A DNA stretch of 62,017 nucleotides from an uncultured Veillonella sp. (GTDB lineage Bacteria > Bacillota > Negativicutes > Veillonellales > Veillonellaceae), in NCBI GenBank assembly GCA_900549805.1, contig URPV01000002.1:1-62017 (forward strand), written 5' to 3'. Under the pieces are notes generated by a model that saw nothing but the letters and a program-made list of their open reading frames with translations, searched no databases and was not told where the DNA came from. Each line of letters begins with the position of its first letter. Position 1 is the stretch's first letter. Position numbers and translations under genes: made by a program. Shown here piece after piece: positions 32,081 to 40,803 of this stretch.

Positions 32081-32521
32081 GTGTTTTATATTGTTACACT
32101 CGCTTGGCTCATAGTAGACCAAGCTTCTAAATATTATGTACAGACCCATATGGCTTTGGGACAGTCCATCGTGGTAGTTCCAGGCCTTTTTCATTGGACT
32201 TATATTTTGAACCATGGGGCCGCATTTGGTATTCTTCGGGACCAACGGATCTTTTTCTTGGCTATTGTAGTCATTCTATTTGCTTGCATGATTTCCAAGT
32301 ATAAGGAAATCGCCAAGGGACCAAGCTATCTTAAGATTGGTACAGGCTTGCTATTGGCGGGTGCCGTAGGCAATGCCATCGATCGTTTTGTTCAAGAGGG
32401 GGTTGTAGACTTCTTCGATTTTCTTATCTGGCCCATTTTTAATGTAGCTGATATAGGAATTGTGATAGGGATCCTCTTGGTGGCCTACTATATGATTACA
32501 AGTGATAGTGAGGATGAGTAA
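32081..32521 (+). CDS. lspA: Signal peptidase II (lipoprotein)
   Basis: LspA cleaves signal peptides from diacylated prolipoproteins in the inner membrane. It has four helices and the two catalytic aspartates in GNAIDRF (about residue 105) and NVADIGIVIG (about 126). GTG at 32081 is the likely start: TGAGGT lies six bases before it and the product opens MFYIVTLAWLIVDQASKYYV, as usual for LspA. In-frame TTG codons at 32069 and 32075 are weaker choices. Length 146. Its stop overlaps the rluD start (TAATG). Confidence 0.94.
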   Translation: MFYIVTLAWLIVDQASKYYVQTHMALGQSIVVVPGLFHWTYILNHGAAFGILRDQRIFFLAIVVILFACMISKYKEIAKGPSYLKIGTGLLLAGAVGNAIDRFVQEGVVDFFDFLIWPIFNVADIGIVIGILLVAYYMITSDSEDE

Positions 32522-33444
32522 TGAATACACATGATGTACAAGTGCCCCAAGAGGGGCAGGGCTTGCGCTTGGATCTTTTTTTTACTGACCATATAGAAGG
32601 GTCTCGGTCTTTTATTCAAACTATTATCAAGGATGGTCATGTAATTCTTAATGGTAAAAAGGCTAAGGCTAATAGCCGTCTTAATGAAGGAGACCATGTA
32701 GTTTGGTCCATCCCAAAACCGGAAGCGACCGAAATTGTTCCAGAGGATATCCCTTTGAACATCCTCTATGAGGACCATGATATTATTATCCTTAATAAGG
32801 CTCGTGGTATGGTTGTCCATCCAGCTTTGGGAAATTATAGCGGGACTTTGGTTAATGCCTTGCTATTCCATTGTAAGGATTTATCAGGTATCAATGGAGA
32901 AATTCGCCCTGGTATTGTCCATCGCTTGGATAAGGATACGTCTGGTGTCATGATGGCAGCAAAAAATGATGCTGCCCATATTGGCTTAGCAGCCCAAGTG
33001 AAGGCTCACTCGGCTCGTCGTTCTTACTACGCCTTGGTACAGGGCAATATTACGGAAGAGAAGGGGACTATTAAGGCTCCTATAGGGCGTCATCCCAAAG
33101 ACCGCATGAAGATGGCCGTAGTCTTTGAAAACTCTAAAGAGGCGGTTACTCATTTTACTGTGGTGGAACGGTATGGCCATCACACCTTAGTGGAATGTGT
33201 TTTAGAAACAGGGCGGACTCATCAAATTCGTGTGCACTTTGCCTATATTGGTCACCCTGTGGTTAATGATCCTTTTTATGGCTACCGTAAGATGGACTTC
33301 CCTATCATAGGCCAGGCCTTGCATTCTAGGACCTTGGATATAGTTCATCCCATGACAGAGGAAAAGATGCATTTTGAAGCACCATTACCAGATGATTTTA
33401 AGGCTTGTATTGCATTTGCTAAAGACTACCATCTTAGAAAGTAG
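32521..33444 (+). CDS. rluD: Ribosomal large subunit pseudouridine synthase, RluA/RluD family
   Basis: The protein makes pseudouridine in 23S rRNA. An N-terminal S4-like RNA-binding domain (about 15-75) is followed by the synthase domain with the catalytic aspartate D137 in HRLDKDTSGV. HQIRVHFAYIGHPV is the later family signature. At 307 residues it fits the RluD group, though the exact rRNA positions cannot be assigned. The lspA-rluD-pyrR order is common in Firmicutes. Its start overlaps the lspA stop. Confidence 0.92.
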   Translation: MNTHDVQVPQEGQGLRLDLFFTDHIEGSRSFIQTIIKDGHVILNGKKAKANSRLNEGDHVVWSIPKPEATEIVPEDIPLNILYEDHDIIILNKARGMVVHPALGNYSGTLVNALLFHCKDLSGINGEIRPGIVHRLDKDTSGVMMAAKNDAAHIGLAAQVKAHSARRSYYALVQGNITEEKGTIKAPIGRHPKDRMKMAVVFENSKEAVTHFTVVERYGHHTLVECVLETGRTHQIRVHFAYIGHPVVNDPFYGYRKMDFPIIGQALHSRTLDIVHPMTEEKMHFEAPLPDDFKACIAFAKDYHLRK

Positions 33445-33452
33445 GAGTGACC

Positions 33453-33977
33453 ATGGGTCAAGAGCGAGTATTATTAGACCAAGCGGCGATTATGCGGGGG
33501 ATTCGTCGCATAAGCCATGAAATATTAGAGCGTAATAAGGGATTAGATAATGCTATTATCATAGGTATTGAGCGTCGAGGCCTTCCCTTAGCTAAACGGT
33601 TGCAGGCCGAAATTCAAGCCATTGAAGGGGTGGCGATAGAGTGTCAACCTATGAATGTGGCTCTTTATCGGGATGATCGAGCCCTACGAGTTAAGGAAGG
33701 GCATCAGTTCGAAATCGATACAACGGAAAAGTTGGTCATCCTCGTTGATGATGTACTCTATACGGGACGGACTATTCGGTCAGCCCTTAATGCTCTCATG
33801 GATGCTGGCCGCCCAAGGGCTATTCAATTGGCGGTTCTTGTAGATAGAGGGCATCGAGAACTTCCTATCCGGGCCGATTATGTAGGGAAGAATTTGCCTA
33901 CTAGTCATACGGAACAGGTCAAGGTCCATCTCCAGGAAGTGGATGGGGAAGATGCAGTTTTAATTTCACAAGCCTAG
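33453..33977 (+). CDS. pyrR: Bifunctional pyrimidine operon regulator/uracil phosphoribosyltransferase PyrR
   Basis: PyrR binds pyr mRNA leaders when UMP is abundant and also makes UMP from uracil and PRPP. The PRPP-binding loop is VILVDDVLYTGRTIR (about 96-110), and the family features VGIERRGLPLAKRL and LVDRGHRELPIRADYVGKN are present. The start is ATG at 33453, five bases after TAGGAG; an earlier GTG overlaps that site. Length 174. No pyrimidine genes or pyr attenuator lie beside it, so it would act on an operon elsewhere. A long symmetric terminator follows. Confidence 0.95.
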   Translation: MGQERVLLDQAAIMRGIRRISHEILERNKGLDNAIIIGIERRGLPLAKRLQAEIQAIEGVAIECQPMNVALYRDDRALRVKEGHQFEIDTTEKLVILVDDVLYTGRTIRSALNALMDAGRPRAIQLAVLVDRGHRELPIRADYVGKNLPTSHTEQVKVHLQEVDGEDAVLISQA

Positions 33978-34010
33978 AAAAAATAATTTGGTCTCTACCA
34001 TTAGAGCTTT

Positions 34011-34066
34011 AAAAAAGCCAGGGGCTGCTAGCTATCGTTAGATAGTTAGCAGCCCCTAGCTTTTTT
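34011..34066. terminator. Bidirectional terminator between pyrR and tmcAL
   Basis: Two 26-base arms (34011-34036 and 34041-34066) pair almost perfectly around GTTA. The stem starts with AAAAAA and ends with TTTTTT, so it can terminate both pyrR on the + strand and the convergent gene on the - strand. Confidence 0.95.
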
Positions 34067-34089
34067 ATGGATAGAAGCATGTGATAGGG

Positions 34090-35295
34090 TTATTTTTTTA
34101 TGAAGCGAGGGGATTGGCGGTAGTCCTGACCACCTGATCTAGCTTCTTCGTAGAGAAAACAGAAGCTTTGTAGGTCGCTAGCAAGGGCATCTAGGCGGAG
34201 AGATTCTTTGGTGAAAGAGTCTGCCTCTTTGTAGAAGGGAGCCCATTTGTTGATGAGGGGGAGTGAGCGTTTGTATTGACTGAGCCAAGACCGCCCTTTT
34301 TGGTCAAAGGCGAGGATGCGGCCATAGCATGGCCCCTTATGTTGGGCTTCTACAATTAGGTCCTTGCTGATTCCAAGAAGGCTATAGGCGCCCATGCGAT
34401 CTAGGCGGGCATAGGTGTAGCGCTTGCTCTTGATGATCTCTCGCCCTTCTTGCCAACTAGGGGCTTGGGCCCCTTGTATCCACTTATCTTCTAGCCCTTC
34501 TGTAAAGTCTTGCAGCCTCTTTAATTCTTCTGGACGCAAGCGGCGAGCTTGGGCTAGTACCATATCGTGGTAACGGTCAGGATTGAGAGAAGCACCCTTG
34601 GCTAGGGAATCTTCTAGCAGACTGAAAACCTTGTTGGTAAAGTAAGGCCTTAGGTTAGCGGCCCCGTTTTCATAGATGGCTTCTCTGAGGGCCGTTCCAG
34701 AGGGGAGGTGACTACCTAGTTCGCTAGCATGATGGTCACTGTGGCGCTCGATAGGGAGTATATCCATAGTGGAGGCATAGTTTTGGATGGCCTTGATATA
34801 CTCGAGCCCTAAAAGGGCATTAGGGCTGGCTAGGACGGACTGGGACTCAGGAAGGCTTTCGCCTATAGCCTGGCGGAGGGCGGCCCCATAGGCTTGACCC
34901 TCTTTGAGCAACTGGCGGCAAGAGGCTTGGACCTGGTCTTGGCCTGCTATAGAAGCGACCTTTTGCAGGAGCTCCTTATCCGCTACTTCCGAACCGAAAG
35001 AAAGGGTCTGAACCCCCAAGGCCTCTAGGAGGCGGATACCTCCTTCCGCGAAGAGTTGGGCGTGGGCCGTGGCGAAGAGGGTGGGTAATTCAATGACCAG
35101 ATTGGCGCCCCCTTGGACGGCCATGGTTGCTCGATCAAACTTGGAGAGGAGGGCCGGACCGCCTCGTTGGATGAAGGCTCCTGACATGACCACGATACAG
35201 ATAGCATCAGGATAGTTTTTTTTGATAACCTCTAAATGGTGGGCGTGTCCCTGGTGGAAGGGGTTGTATTCAGCTATGATACCGATGGTTTTCAT
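34090..35295 (-). CDS. tmcAL: tRNA(Met) cytidine acetate ligase TmcAL
   Basis: TmcAL (formerly YlbM) uses acetate and ATP to make N4-acetylcytidine at the wobble position of elongator tRNA-Met. It is a nucleotidyltransferase-fold protein: GIIAEYNPFHQGHAHHL (residues 5-21) has the HxGH-type ATP motif, followed by VVMSGAFIQRGGPALLSKFDR, a strong family signature. At 401 residues it is full length. It is one of two - strand genes and shares a divergent promoter region with the next + strand gene. The start codon follows GAGGTCCC on its strand. Confidence 0.94.
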   Translation of the reverse strand: MKTIGIIAEYNPFHQGHAHHLEVIKKNYPDAICIVVMSGAFIQRGGPALLSKFDRATMAVQGGANLVIELPTLFATAHAQLFAEGGIRLLEALGVQTLSFGSEVADKELLQKVASIAGQDQVQASCRQLLKEGQAYGAALRQAIGESLPESQSVLASPNALLGLEYIKAIQNYASTMDILPIERHSDHHASELGSHLPSGTALREAIYENGAANLRPYFTNKVFSLLEDSLAKGASLNPDRYHDMVLAQARRLRPEELKRLQDFTEGLEDKWIQGAQAPSWQEGREIIKSKRYTYARLDRMGAYSLLGISKDLIVEAQHKGPCYGRILAFDQKGRSWLSQYKRSLPLINKWAPFYKEADSFTKESLRLDALASDLQSFCFLYEEARSGGQDYRQSPRFIKK

Positions 35296-35331
35296 GGGAC
35301 CTCCTCATGGCTTATTTTTATGACTTCTTTC

Positions 35332-35373
35332 ATTATAACTTATGTAGAATTTTTTTAGCTAGAATGCTATAAT
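35332..35373. promoter_or_regulatory. Divergent promoter region (tmcAL and ackA operon)
   Basis: On the + strand TGCTATAAT (35365-35373) is a perfect extended -10 element for the gene at 35411. On the - strand TATAAT is read at 35337-35332 for tmcAL. The two boxes are 30 bases apart. Confidence 0.65.
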
Positions 35374-35410
35374 GAACTGTAAAATTTTACATTACAAACG
35401 AGGTGAACAG

Positions 35411-35983
35411 GTGAAAGTTAAAATTAAACGCATCATCATTGCTTGTTTGCTCGGCATCATTGTACTTATTGGTATCTCCGTAGCTATGAGCCGCAACTCG
35501 GCCTTAGATACCATTAGCTATGGACACCAGGTTATCCAAGCAGGTCATTCTGAGATTAACATAGCCCTTCCATTTGAAATAGGGGGGCCACAACAGTTAG
35601 AATCTGATAATGGCTATGTGGTGGATACGTATCAGGCACCAACGCAACATATCATCATCGATATCGAGGCATGGCAACCTGGTAGAAACCCAACCTTGCC
35701 TACGGTAGAGGCGAATGTCAAAGAGTTGACCCATCGCTTTGAACTCAACGGGGTGACGGACCTTGTGACCAAGGATGTACAATTAGAAGGTGCTAGTGCA
35801 GTTCGCATGGAAGGTACCTATCGTAGCCGTGGCCTAACATATCGTTTCTATCAATACGCCTTTGAAAGCAATGGCGTTTTGTGGAATATACTCTATCAGT
35901 ATCCTGTTGATGATACGATAGGGGCTGACATCGTTCAGCAAATTCAAGATCATATTCAAGTGATTCCTAAGAAAGAGGGCTAA
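35411..35983 (+). CDS. Membrane-anchored protein of unknown function
   Basis: The product is not recognised. It has a basic start (MKVKIKR), one N-terminal helix (IIIACLLGIIVLIGISVAM, about residues 8-26) and a soluble domain of about 160 residues without cysteines, presumably on the outer side of the inner membrane. GTG at 35411 is preferred, with CGAGGTGAAC upstream; the ATG at 35372 overlaps the promoter -10 box and cannot normally be translated from that transcript. It ends two bases before ackA, so it is co-transcribed with acetate kinase. Length 190. Confidence 0.72.
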   Translation: MKVKIKRIIIACLLGIIVLIGISVAMSRNSALDTISYGHQVIQAGHSEINIALPFEIGGPQQLESDNGYVVDTYQAPTQHIIIDIEAWQPGRNPTLPTVEANVKELTHRFELNGVTDLVTKDVQLEGASAVRMEGTYRSRGLTYRFYQYAFESNGVLWNILYQYPVDDTIGADIVQQIQDHIQVIPKKEG

Positions 35984-35985
35984 TA

Positions 35986-37182
35986 ATGAAAGTATTAGTA
36001 GTAAACTGCGGTTCTTCTTCCTTGAAGTACCAATTGATTGACATGTCTAATGAAAGCGTGTTGGCACAAGGTTTGGTAGAACGTATCGGTTCTAATGTTG
36101 ATGCTATTTTCACTCACAAACGTCCAAACGCTGAGAAGTACACCATTTCTCAACCTATGGAAAACCACAAAGTAGCCCTTACACTTGTACTCAACATCCT
36201 CGCTGACCCTGAATACGGCGTGGTTAAATCCATGGATGAAATTGCTGCTGTAGGTCACCGTGTATTGCATGGTGGTATGAAATTTGCAAAATCCGTTGTT
36301 ATCGATGAAGCTGTAATCGAAGCTATCAAAGAATGCATTCCATTGGGTCCACTCCACAACCCAGCTAACTTGCAAGGTATCGAAGCTTGCCAAGCTATCA
36401 TGCCAAATACACCTCAAGTAGCCGTATTTGACACAGCTTTCCACCAAACAATGCCTGCGGAAAATTATGTATACGCATTGCCTTACGAAATGTACGAGAA
36501 ACATGGCATCCGTAAATATGGCTTCCATGGTACATCCCATCGTTATGTTGCTCGTCGCGTAGCTGAAATCATGGGTAAGAAACCTGAAGATGTTAATGTT
36601 ATCATCTGTCACTTGGGCAATGGCTCCTCTATGTCCGCTGTAAAAGCTGGTAAATGCTTCGATACTTCCATGGGCTTCACACCACTGGCTGGCGTTCCAA
36701 TGGGTACTCGCTGTGGCGATATCGATCCTGCCATCGTTATTTACTTGCAAGATAAACTCGGTATGTCCCCAGCAGAAGTAGATACATTGATGAATAAAAA
36801 ATCTGGTGTATTGGGCATTTCTGGTGTTTCCAATGACTTCCGTTTGCTTGAGGAAGCAGCTGAAGACGGTAACGAACGCGCTCAATTGGCCCTCGATATG
36901 TTCCACACAAAAGTACGTGCCACTATCGGCGCTTACGCTGCTGAGTTAGGTCATGTAGATGCTATTACATTCACAGCAGGTATCGGCGAAAACGGCATTG
37001 ATAACCGTGCTGCTATCTGCCAAGGCCTTGAAGTGATTGGCGCTGAATTCGACGCTGAACTCAATAAGGTTCGTGGTGAAGAACGCGAATTCTCCAAACC
37101 AGGCTCTAAGGTTAAATTGTTCGTTGTTCCAACAAATGAAGAGTTGACTATCGCTCGCGATACTGTTGAATTGACAAAATAG
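35986..37182 (+). CDS. ackA: Acetate kinase
   Basis: AckA interconverts acetyl phosphate plus ADP with acetate plus ATP, the energy-yielding end of acetate fermentation. The phosphate loop NCGSSSLKYQ (residues 6-15), GHRVLHGG, the catalytic region FDTAFHQTMP (about 147-156), YGFHGTSH and FTAGIGEN are all present. At 398 residues it is full length. It follows the anchored unknown by two bases; pta is not adjacent. Codon use points to high expression. A UUCG-loop terminator follows. Confidence 0.97.
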   Translation: MKVLVVNCGSSSLKYQLIDMSNESVLAQGLVERIGSNVDAIFTHKRPNAEKYTISQPMENHKVALTLVLNILADPEYGVVKSMDEIAAVGHRVLHGGMKFAKSVVIDEAVIEAIKECIPLGPLHNPANLQGIEACQAIMPNTPQVAVFDTAFHQTMPAENYVYALPYEMYEKHGIRKYGFHGTSHRYVARRVAEIMGKKPEDVNVIICHLGNGSSMSAVKAGKCFDTSMGFTPLAGVPMGTRCGDIDPAIVIYLQDKLGMSPAEVDTLMNKKSGVLGISGVSNDFRLLEEAAEDGNERAQLALDMFHTKVRATIGAYAAELGHVDAITFTAGIGENGIDNRAAICQGLEVIGAEFDAELNKVRGEEREFSKPGSKVKLFVVPTNEELTIARDTVELTK

Positions 37183-37195
37183 TTTAACTCCATAA

Positions 37196-37220
37196 AAGAC
37201 ACTCTTCGGAGTGTCTTTTT
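37196..37220 (+). terminator. Intrinsic terminator after ackA
   Basis: AAGACACTC and GAGTGTCTT pair perfectly around a TTCG tetraloop, followed by a T-run. Confidence 0.95.
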
Positions 37221-37252
37221 GTTTATAACTATTTCACTAATAGGAAAGTCCC

Positions 37253-37281
37253 TAGTCATGATAATTCCTTTTGGCTATAAT
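37253..37281 (+). promoter_or_regulatory. Promoter of maf
   Basis: TAGTCA (37253-37258), a 17-base spacer and a perfect TATAAT (37276-37281) lie 66 bases before maf. Confidence 0.6.
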
Positions 37282-37347
37282 AGGGCTAAATGGAGATGGT
37301 GGAAGTGAAATAGTTTTGAATCGTAGTGGATAAAAAGGAGATTGGCT

Positions 37348-37914
37348 ATGAGTGGCCTCTATTTGGCATCTAATTCCCCGCGTCGTCATGAACTCTTAGA
37401 TCAAGTTGGGATGATTCACAGTGTCGTAGCCTCTACCTATGAGGAGGCTAATGATATTTCCCAGATGAGCGTGGCAGACTTAGTTGAGTCACAGGCTTTG
37501 GGAAAGGCTCGCTGTGCTGTAGGCGTACCTCAAGATGGCATCATTATTGGAGCAGATACCATCGTGGTTAAGGATGGAGAAATCTTGGGTAAACCTAGTT
37601 CTCAAGAAGAGGCCAAGGCCATGCTTCGCTCTTTGTCTGGGCGACAACATGCTGTTTTGACTGGTGTAGCAATTAAGCGAGGCTCTAAGGAAGTAGTCTT
37701 TCACGTAACTACCCGGGTTATCTTTCGCCGGCTTATGGAGGAGGAAATTCAAGGCTATGTGGCCTCTGGAGAGCCTTTGGATAAGGCGGGAGCCTATGGT
37801 ATTCAAGGCATAGGTGCCCTCTGGGTGGAAGGTATTGAAGGGTCTTATACTAATGTGGTAGGACTGCCAGTAGAAAGAGTTTACGAAGAATTAAAAAAGT
37901 TTTTGTCTGATTAG
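37348..37914 (+). CDS. maf: Maf-family nucleotide pyrophosphatase
   Basis: Maf proteins hydrolyse non-canonical or excess nucleoside triphosphates such as dTTP and UTP. The family opening ASNSPRRHELLDQVG (residues 6-20), ADTIVV (about 70-75) and DKAGAYGIQG (about 144-153) are present, and the length of 188 is standard. ATG at 37348 follows AAGGAGATTGGCT; a TTG two codons earlier is less likely. A maf-radC-mreB order, as here, is conserved in many Firmicutes and places the gene near the cell-shape cluster. Confidence 0.94.
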   Translation: MSGLYLASNSPRRHELLDQVGMIHSVVASTYEEANDISQMSVADLVESQALGKARCAVGVPQDGIIIGADTIVVKDGEILGKPSSQEEAKAMLRSLSGRQHAVLTGVAIKRGSKEVVFHVTTRVIFRRLMEEEIQGYVASGEPLDKAGAYGIQGIGALWVEGIEGSYTNVVGLPVERVYEELKKFLSD

Positions 37915-37932
37915 TTTCTGATTAGTAGGCTA

Positions 37933-37966
37933 GCGGTATGCGGATTCGTCTGTATACCGCTTTTTT
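37933..37966 (+). terminator. Intrinsic terminator after maf
   Basis: A 12-bp stem (GCGGTATGCGGA / TCTGTATACCGC, two G-T pairs) with a TTCG loop is followed by six T. Confidence 0.93.
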
Positions 37967-37998
37967 AGTAACAATTTGTTCTTATGGAGGATATAGCT

Positions 37999-38724
37999 AT
38001 GGAAAAAGCCATGTTAGACTATACAAGAAAAGTAGCGGGGCCGGTCTTAGTTAAGGACATGCAGCTAGGTGATCGTCCTCGTGAGAAGTTCCTATCCTGT
38101 GGTGGACAAGCCTTAGGTGAAGAAGAACTTCTAGCCATCTTGTTGCGAACTGGTATTAAGGGCCAATCAGCCCTAGCTTTGGGACGGCAAATCTTATCTG
38201 CCTGTGGAGGCCTCAAGGGCCTTAATAAGTGGACTTGGCAAGATTTGATGCAGGTACGTGGGGTGGGGGAGGATAAGGCGGTTACTATTTGTGCAGCCAT
38301 AGAACTAGGTCGTCGCCTTAGCCAGGCTAAGGCTAGAGACGTCCATGTAGATTTTAGCCGGTCAGAGGCAGTCGGAACCTATATGATGGAGCGACTCCGC
38401 CATGAATGGGAAGAGGTGGTAGCGCTAGTCCTCTTAAATGCTCATAATGAATTGATTGGTGTGGAGATCATCAGTAGAGGAGGATTAACTACCAGTTTGG
38501 TGGAACAGAGAACCGTTTTCCGCCAAGCTATTCGCCATAATGCGGCATCTATTATCTTAGTTCATAATCATCCTTCTGGAGTCATTGATCCTAGCCAGAA
38601 GGATATTGATATTACCCATCTCTACCAGAAGGCAGGTATATTGATGGGAATCCCTCTCTTGGACCATATCATCATAGGTGATGGCAGCTACTTCAGCTTG
38701 GCTGAAGGAGGCTATCTGTCATAA
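37999..38724 (+). CDS. radC: RadC family JAB-domain protein
   Basis: RadC proteins have an N-terminal helix-hairpin-helix region (VRGVGEDKAVTICAAIELGRR) and a C-terminal JAB/MPN metal-binding domain with VHNHPSG followed by a downstream aspartate. They were once linked to DNA repair, but their true substrate is unknown. The start is ATG at 37999; the ATG at 37984 lies inside the ribosome-binding site ATGGAGG. Length 241. It sits between maf and mreB, the usual order. Confidence 0.92.
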   Translation: MEKAMLDYTRKVAGPVLVKDMQLGDRPREKFLSCGGQALGEEELLAILLRTGIKGQSALALGRQILSACGGLKGLNKWTWQDLMQVRGVGEDKAVTICAAIELGRRLSQAKARDVHVDFSRSEAVGTYMMERLRHEWEEVVALVLLNAHNELIGVEIISRGGLTTSLVEQRTVFRQAIRHNAASIILVHNHPSGVIDPSQKDIDITHLYQKAGILMGIPLLDHIIIGDGSYFSLAEGGYLS

Positions 38725-38800
38725 GAAATTTATTGGTTATTTTTGAAGAAAAAGAGGGACCTATGAATAGAGGGTAGCCCTTAAAAAAAGGGGGGAAATA

Positions 38801-38809
38801 TGCTATTAT
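38801..38809 (+). promoter_or_regulatory. Extended -10 promoter of the mre cluster
   Basis: TGCTATTAT (38801-38809) matches the extended -10 pattern and lies 33 bases before mreB. The -35 position reads TTAAAA. Confidence 0.6.
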
Positions 38810-38842
38810 AAAAAGATGAAATTATAAAGGAGAACTGTGTAA

Positions 38843-39886
38843 ATGAGTTCAATTATTTCCTCCTTTGGGAGAAATGTTTGTATAGATATGGGGACGGTAA
38901 ATAGCCGTGTCTTAGTGGCTGGTAGATCGGTCATTACAGAGCCTTCAGTGGTAGCTACAGACCCTAAGCGAGAGGGTATTGTAGCCTTGGGCCAAGAGGC
39001 GGAAAACCTCATCCGTAGAACCCCTGATGAATTGGGTGAGCTCTGGCCCTTGCGGGAGGGTTTTATTGTTGATTATCGAGTGACTCATACCCTGTTGACC
39101 TATCTGATGCATAAGGCATCTCGGTCTGTTCGTCGGTCACGAGTTTTTATCGGTGTTCCTTATGGCATGACTGATGTGGAAATTCGTGCTTTAATGGATG
39201 CGGTCATCCAAGCAGGTGCTCGTGAAACCTACTTGGTATATATGCCTGTAGCAGCCGCTTTAGGCTGTGATATGCCCATCTTTGATGCGGTGGGTAACAT
39301 GGTGGTTGATATTGGAGGGGGAACTACAGATATCGCCGTTATGTCTTTGGGTGGCGTGGTAGCCGCTCGTACAGTGCCTATCGGTGGCAACGATTGGAAT
39401 GGAGCCATCTTTAAGTACTTGAAACAAATCTTTTCCTGTTTGGTCTCAGATATTACGGTAGAGAAGATGAAGTGCCAAAAGGGGACGGCTATAGCTCCTA
39501 TGGATGCCCATGACGATGAAGAGTTTTCATTCGTGGGCCGGGATACGACCACAGGCCTAGTGGTAACCCCTTCCATCCATCAATCGGAATTGTATTCAAT
39601 CTTACAAAAACCTTTGCAAAGGTTAGTAGCAGAGATTAAAAACGTCATGCGGCAAACACCGCCTGAACTCTTGTCAGATATTATGGAAAGAGGCATCGTT
39701 CTTACGGGTGGGGCTTCTCAATTACAAGGATTAGCTGAGCGCCTTTCAAAAGAACTGACTGTTCCTGTACAGGTGGCGGAAGATCCTGAGAATTGTGTCA
39801 TTAAAGGCCTGGCCTTAGCCGCTAAGAACCAAGGCCGTATGAACCGCTTTATCGTAGCATCCAGAAATAGAAAGGGGAGAAATTAA
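38843..39886 (+). CDS. mreB: Rod shape-determining protein MreB
   Basis: MreB is the bacterial actin that guides lateral wall synthesis. The phosphate 1 loop DMGTVNSRV (about 12-20), phosphate 2 VVDIGGGTTDIAVMS (about 154-168) and adenosine loop VLTGGASQLQGL (near 289-300) are clear. At 347 residues it is full length. It heads a cluster of mreB-mreC-mreD-mrdA-minD-rodA with one-base or four-base overlaps between the first three. If the host is a Veillonella-type coccus, a full mre set would be noteworthy. Confidence 0.94.
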   Translation: MSSIISSFGRNVCIDMGTVNSRVLVAGRSVITEPSVVATDPKREGIVALGQEAENLIRRTPDELGELWPLREGFIVDYRVTHTLLTYLMHKASRSVRRSRVFIGVPYGMTDVEIRALMDAVIQAGARETYLVYMPVAAALGCDMPIFDAVGNMVVDIGGGTTDIAVMSLGGVVAARTVPIGGNDWNGAIFKYLKQIFSCLVSDITVEKMKCQKGTAIAPMDAHDDEEFSFVGRDTTTGLVVTPSIHQSELYSILQKPLQRLVAEIKNVMRQTPPELLSDIMERGIVLTGGASQLQGLAERLSKELTVPVQVAEDPENCVIKGLALAAKNQGRMNRFIVASRNRKGRN

Positions 39887-40803
39887 TGCTTACATCGGAC
39901 CGCAAGTTGGTCATCGTAGTCATTATTATGTCCATACTTCTCGCTATCTTAGGCTATGCGTGGAAGCAGCGGACTAATATTCCCTTTGTTACGGTTCCCT
40001 TAGAACGGGTGACAACGCCTTTCTTTTATGGTGCTTCTGATGGAATAGGCCATGGTAAAACGGGGATTGCAATCATTGATGCAATCTTATTTGGCATGGA
40101 TAGCAATGACCGAATGGAGGCAGAGATTGCTGCTCTCAAGCAACAAAACCTCAATGCGGATGAAGTTTTGGCTGAGAATGTCCGTCTCCGCCAAATGTTA
40201 GGCTATCAGCAAAGCGCCAAGCAATTCGTCATGCAGCCAGCTCGGGTAGTCCTCAAGGATTACGGAACCTGGTCTAATACCTTTATCATCGATAAGGGCG
40301 CTAATGATGGTATTGCTGTAAATATGGCTGTCGTAGTACCAGCTGGCGTTGTAGGGGTGGTAACGGATGTTTATGCCGACTCAGCCCGTGTACAAACCAT
40401 TGTAGATCCACGGTCTGCTATTGGCGTTATAGTACAGCGGCCTGAATCGCGTGTTGCCTCTGTACTCAAGGGCAATGGTGTCAACCCATCTGAGCCAACT
40501 ATGGTCAATGTGGCTAAGGAAGGGGACGTCTTGGTTGGGGATACCCTCATTACTTCTGGCTATGGTGGGGTATTCCCTAAAGGGCTCCTAGTTGGCCATG
40601 TAACAGGTCTTACTAATGATCCGGAAGGGTTCGTTAAGAATGCCTCTGTAGAGACTACTGTAGACTTCCGCAAGTTGGAAGACGTTTTCGTTATCATTCG
40701 GTCTACCGCAGGACAAGCGGATAAACCTAAAGTCGAGCCTAAATTGGTGCCGCAAACCAATCGGGACCAAGTGGAAGGGGCGAAAGGTGCGGTTAGCCAA
40801 TGA
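39886..40803 (+). CDS. mreC: Rod shape-determining protein MreC
   Basis: MreC is a periplasmic scaffold with one N-terminal membrane helix (VIVVIIMSILLAILGYAW, about residues 8-25), a coiled coil (around 75-110) and a double beta-barrel domain containing GVVGVVTDVYADSARVQTI and SGYGGVFPKGLLVG. Length 305 is typical. It starts on the last base of the mreB stop codon and overlaps mreD by four bases. Confidence 0.94.
   Translation: MLTSDRKLVIVVIIMSILLAILGYAWKQRTNIPFVTVPLERVTTPFFYGASDGIGHGKTGIAIIDAILFGMDSNDRMEAEIAALKQQNLNADEVLAENVRLRQMLGYQQSAKQFVMQPARVVLKDYGTWSNTFIIDKGANDGIAVNMAVVVPAGVVGVVTDVYADSARVQTIVDPRSAIGVIVQRPESRVASVLKGNGVNPSEPTMVNVAKEGDVLVGDTLITSGYGGVFPKGLLVGHVTGLTNDPEGFVKNASVETTVDFRKLEDVFVIIRSTAGQADKPKVEPKLVPQTNRDQVEGAKGAVSQ

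Noticed and set aside
35995..36906. 303-codon open frame antisense to ackA
   Set aside because: A shadow of the strongly biased acetate kinase codons; no domain or start signal is visible.
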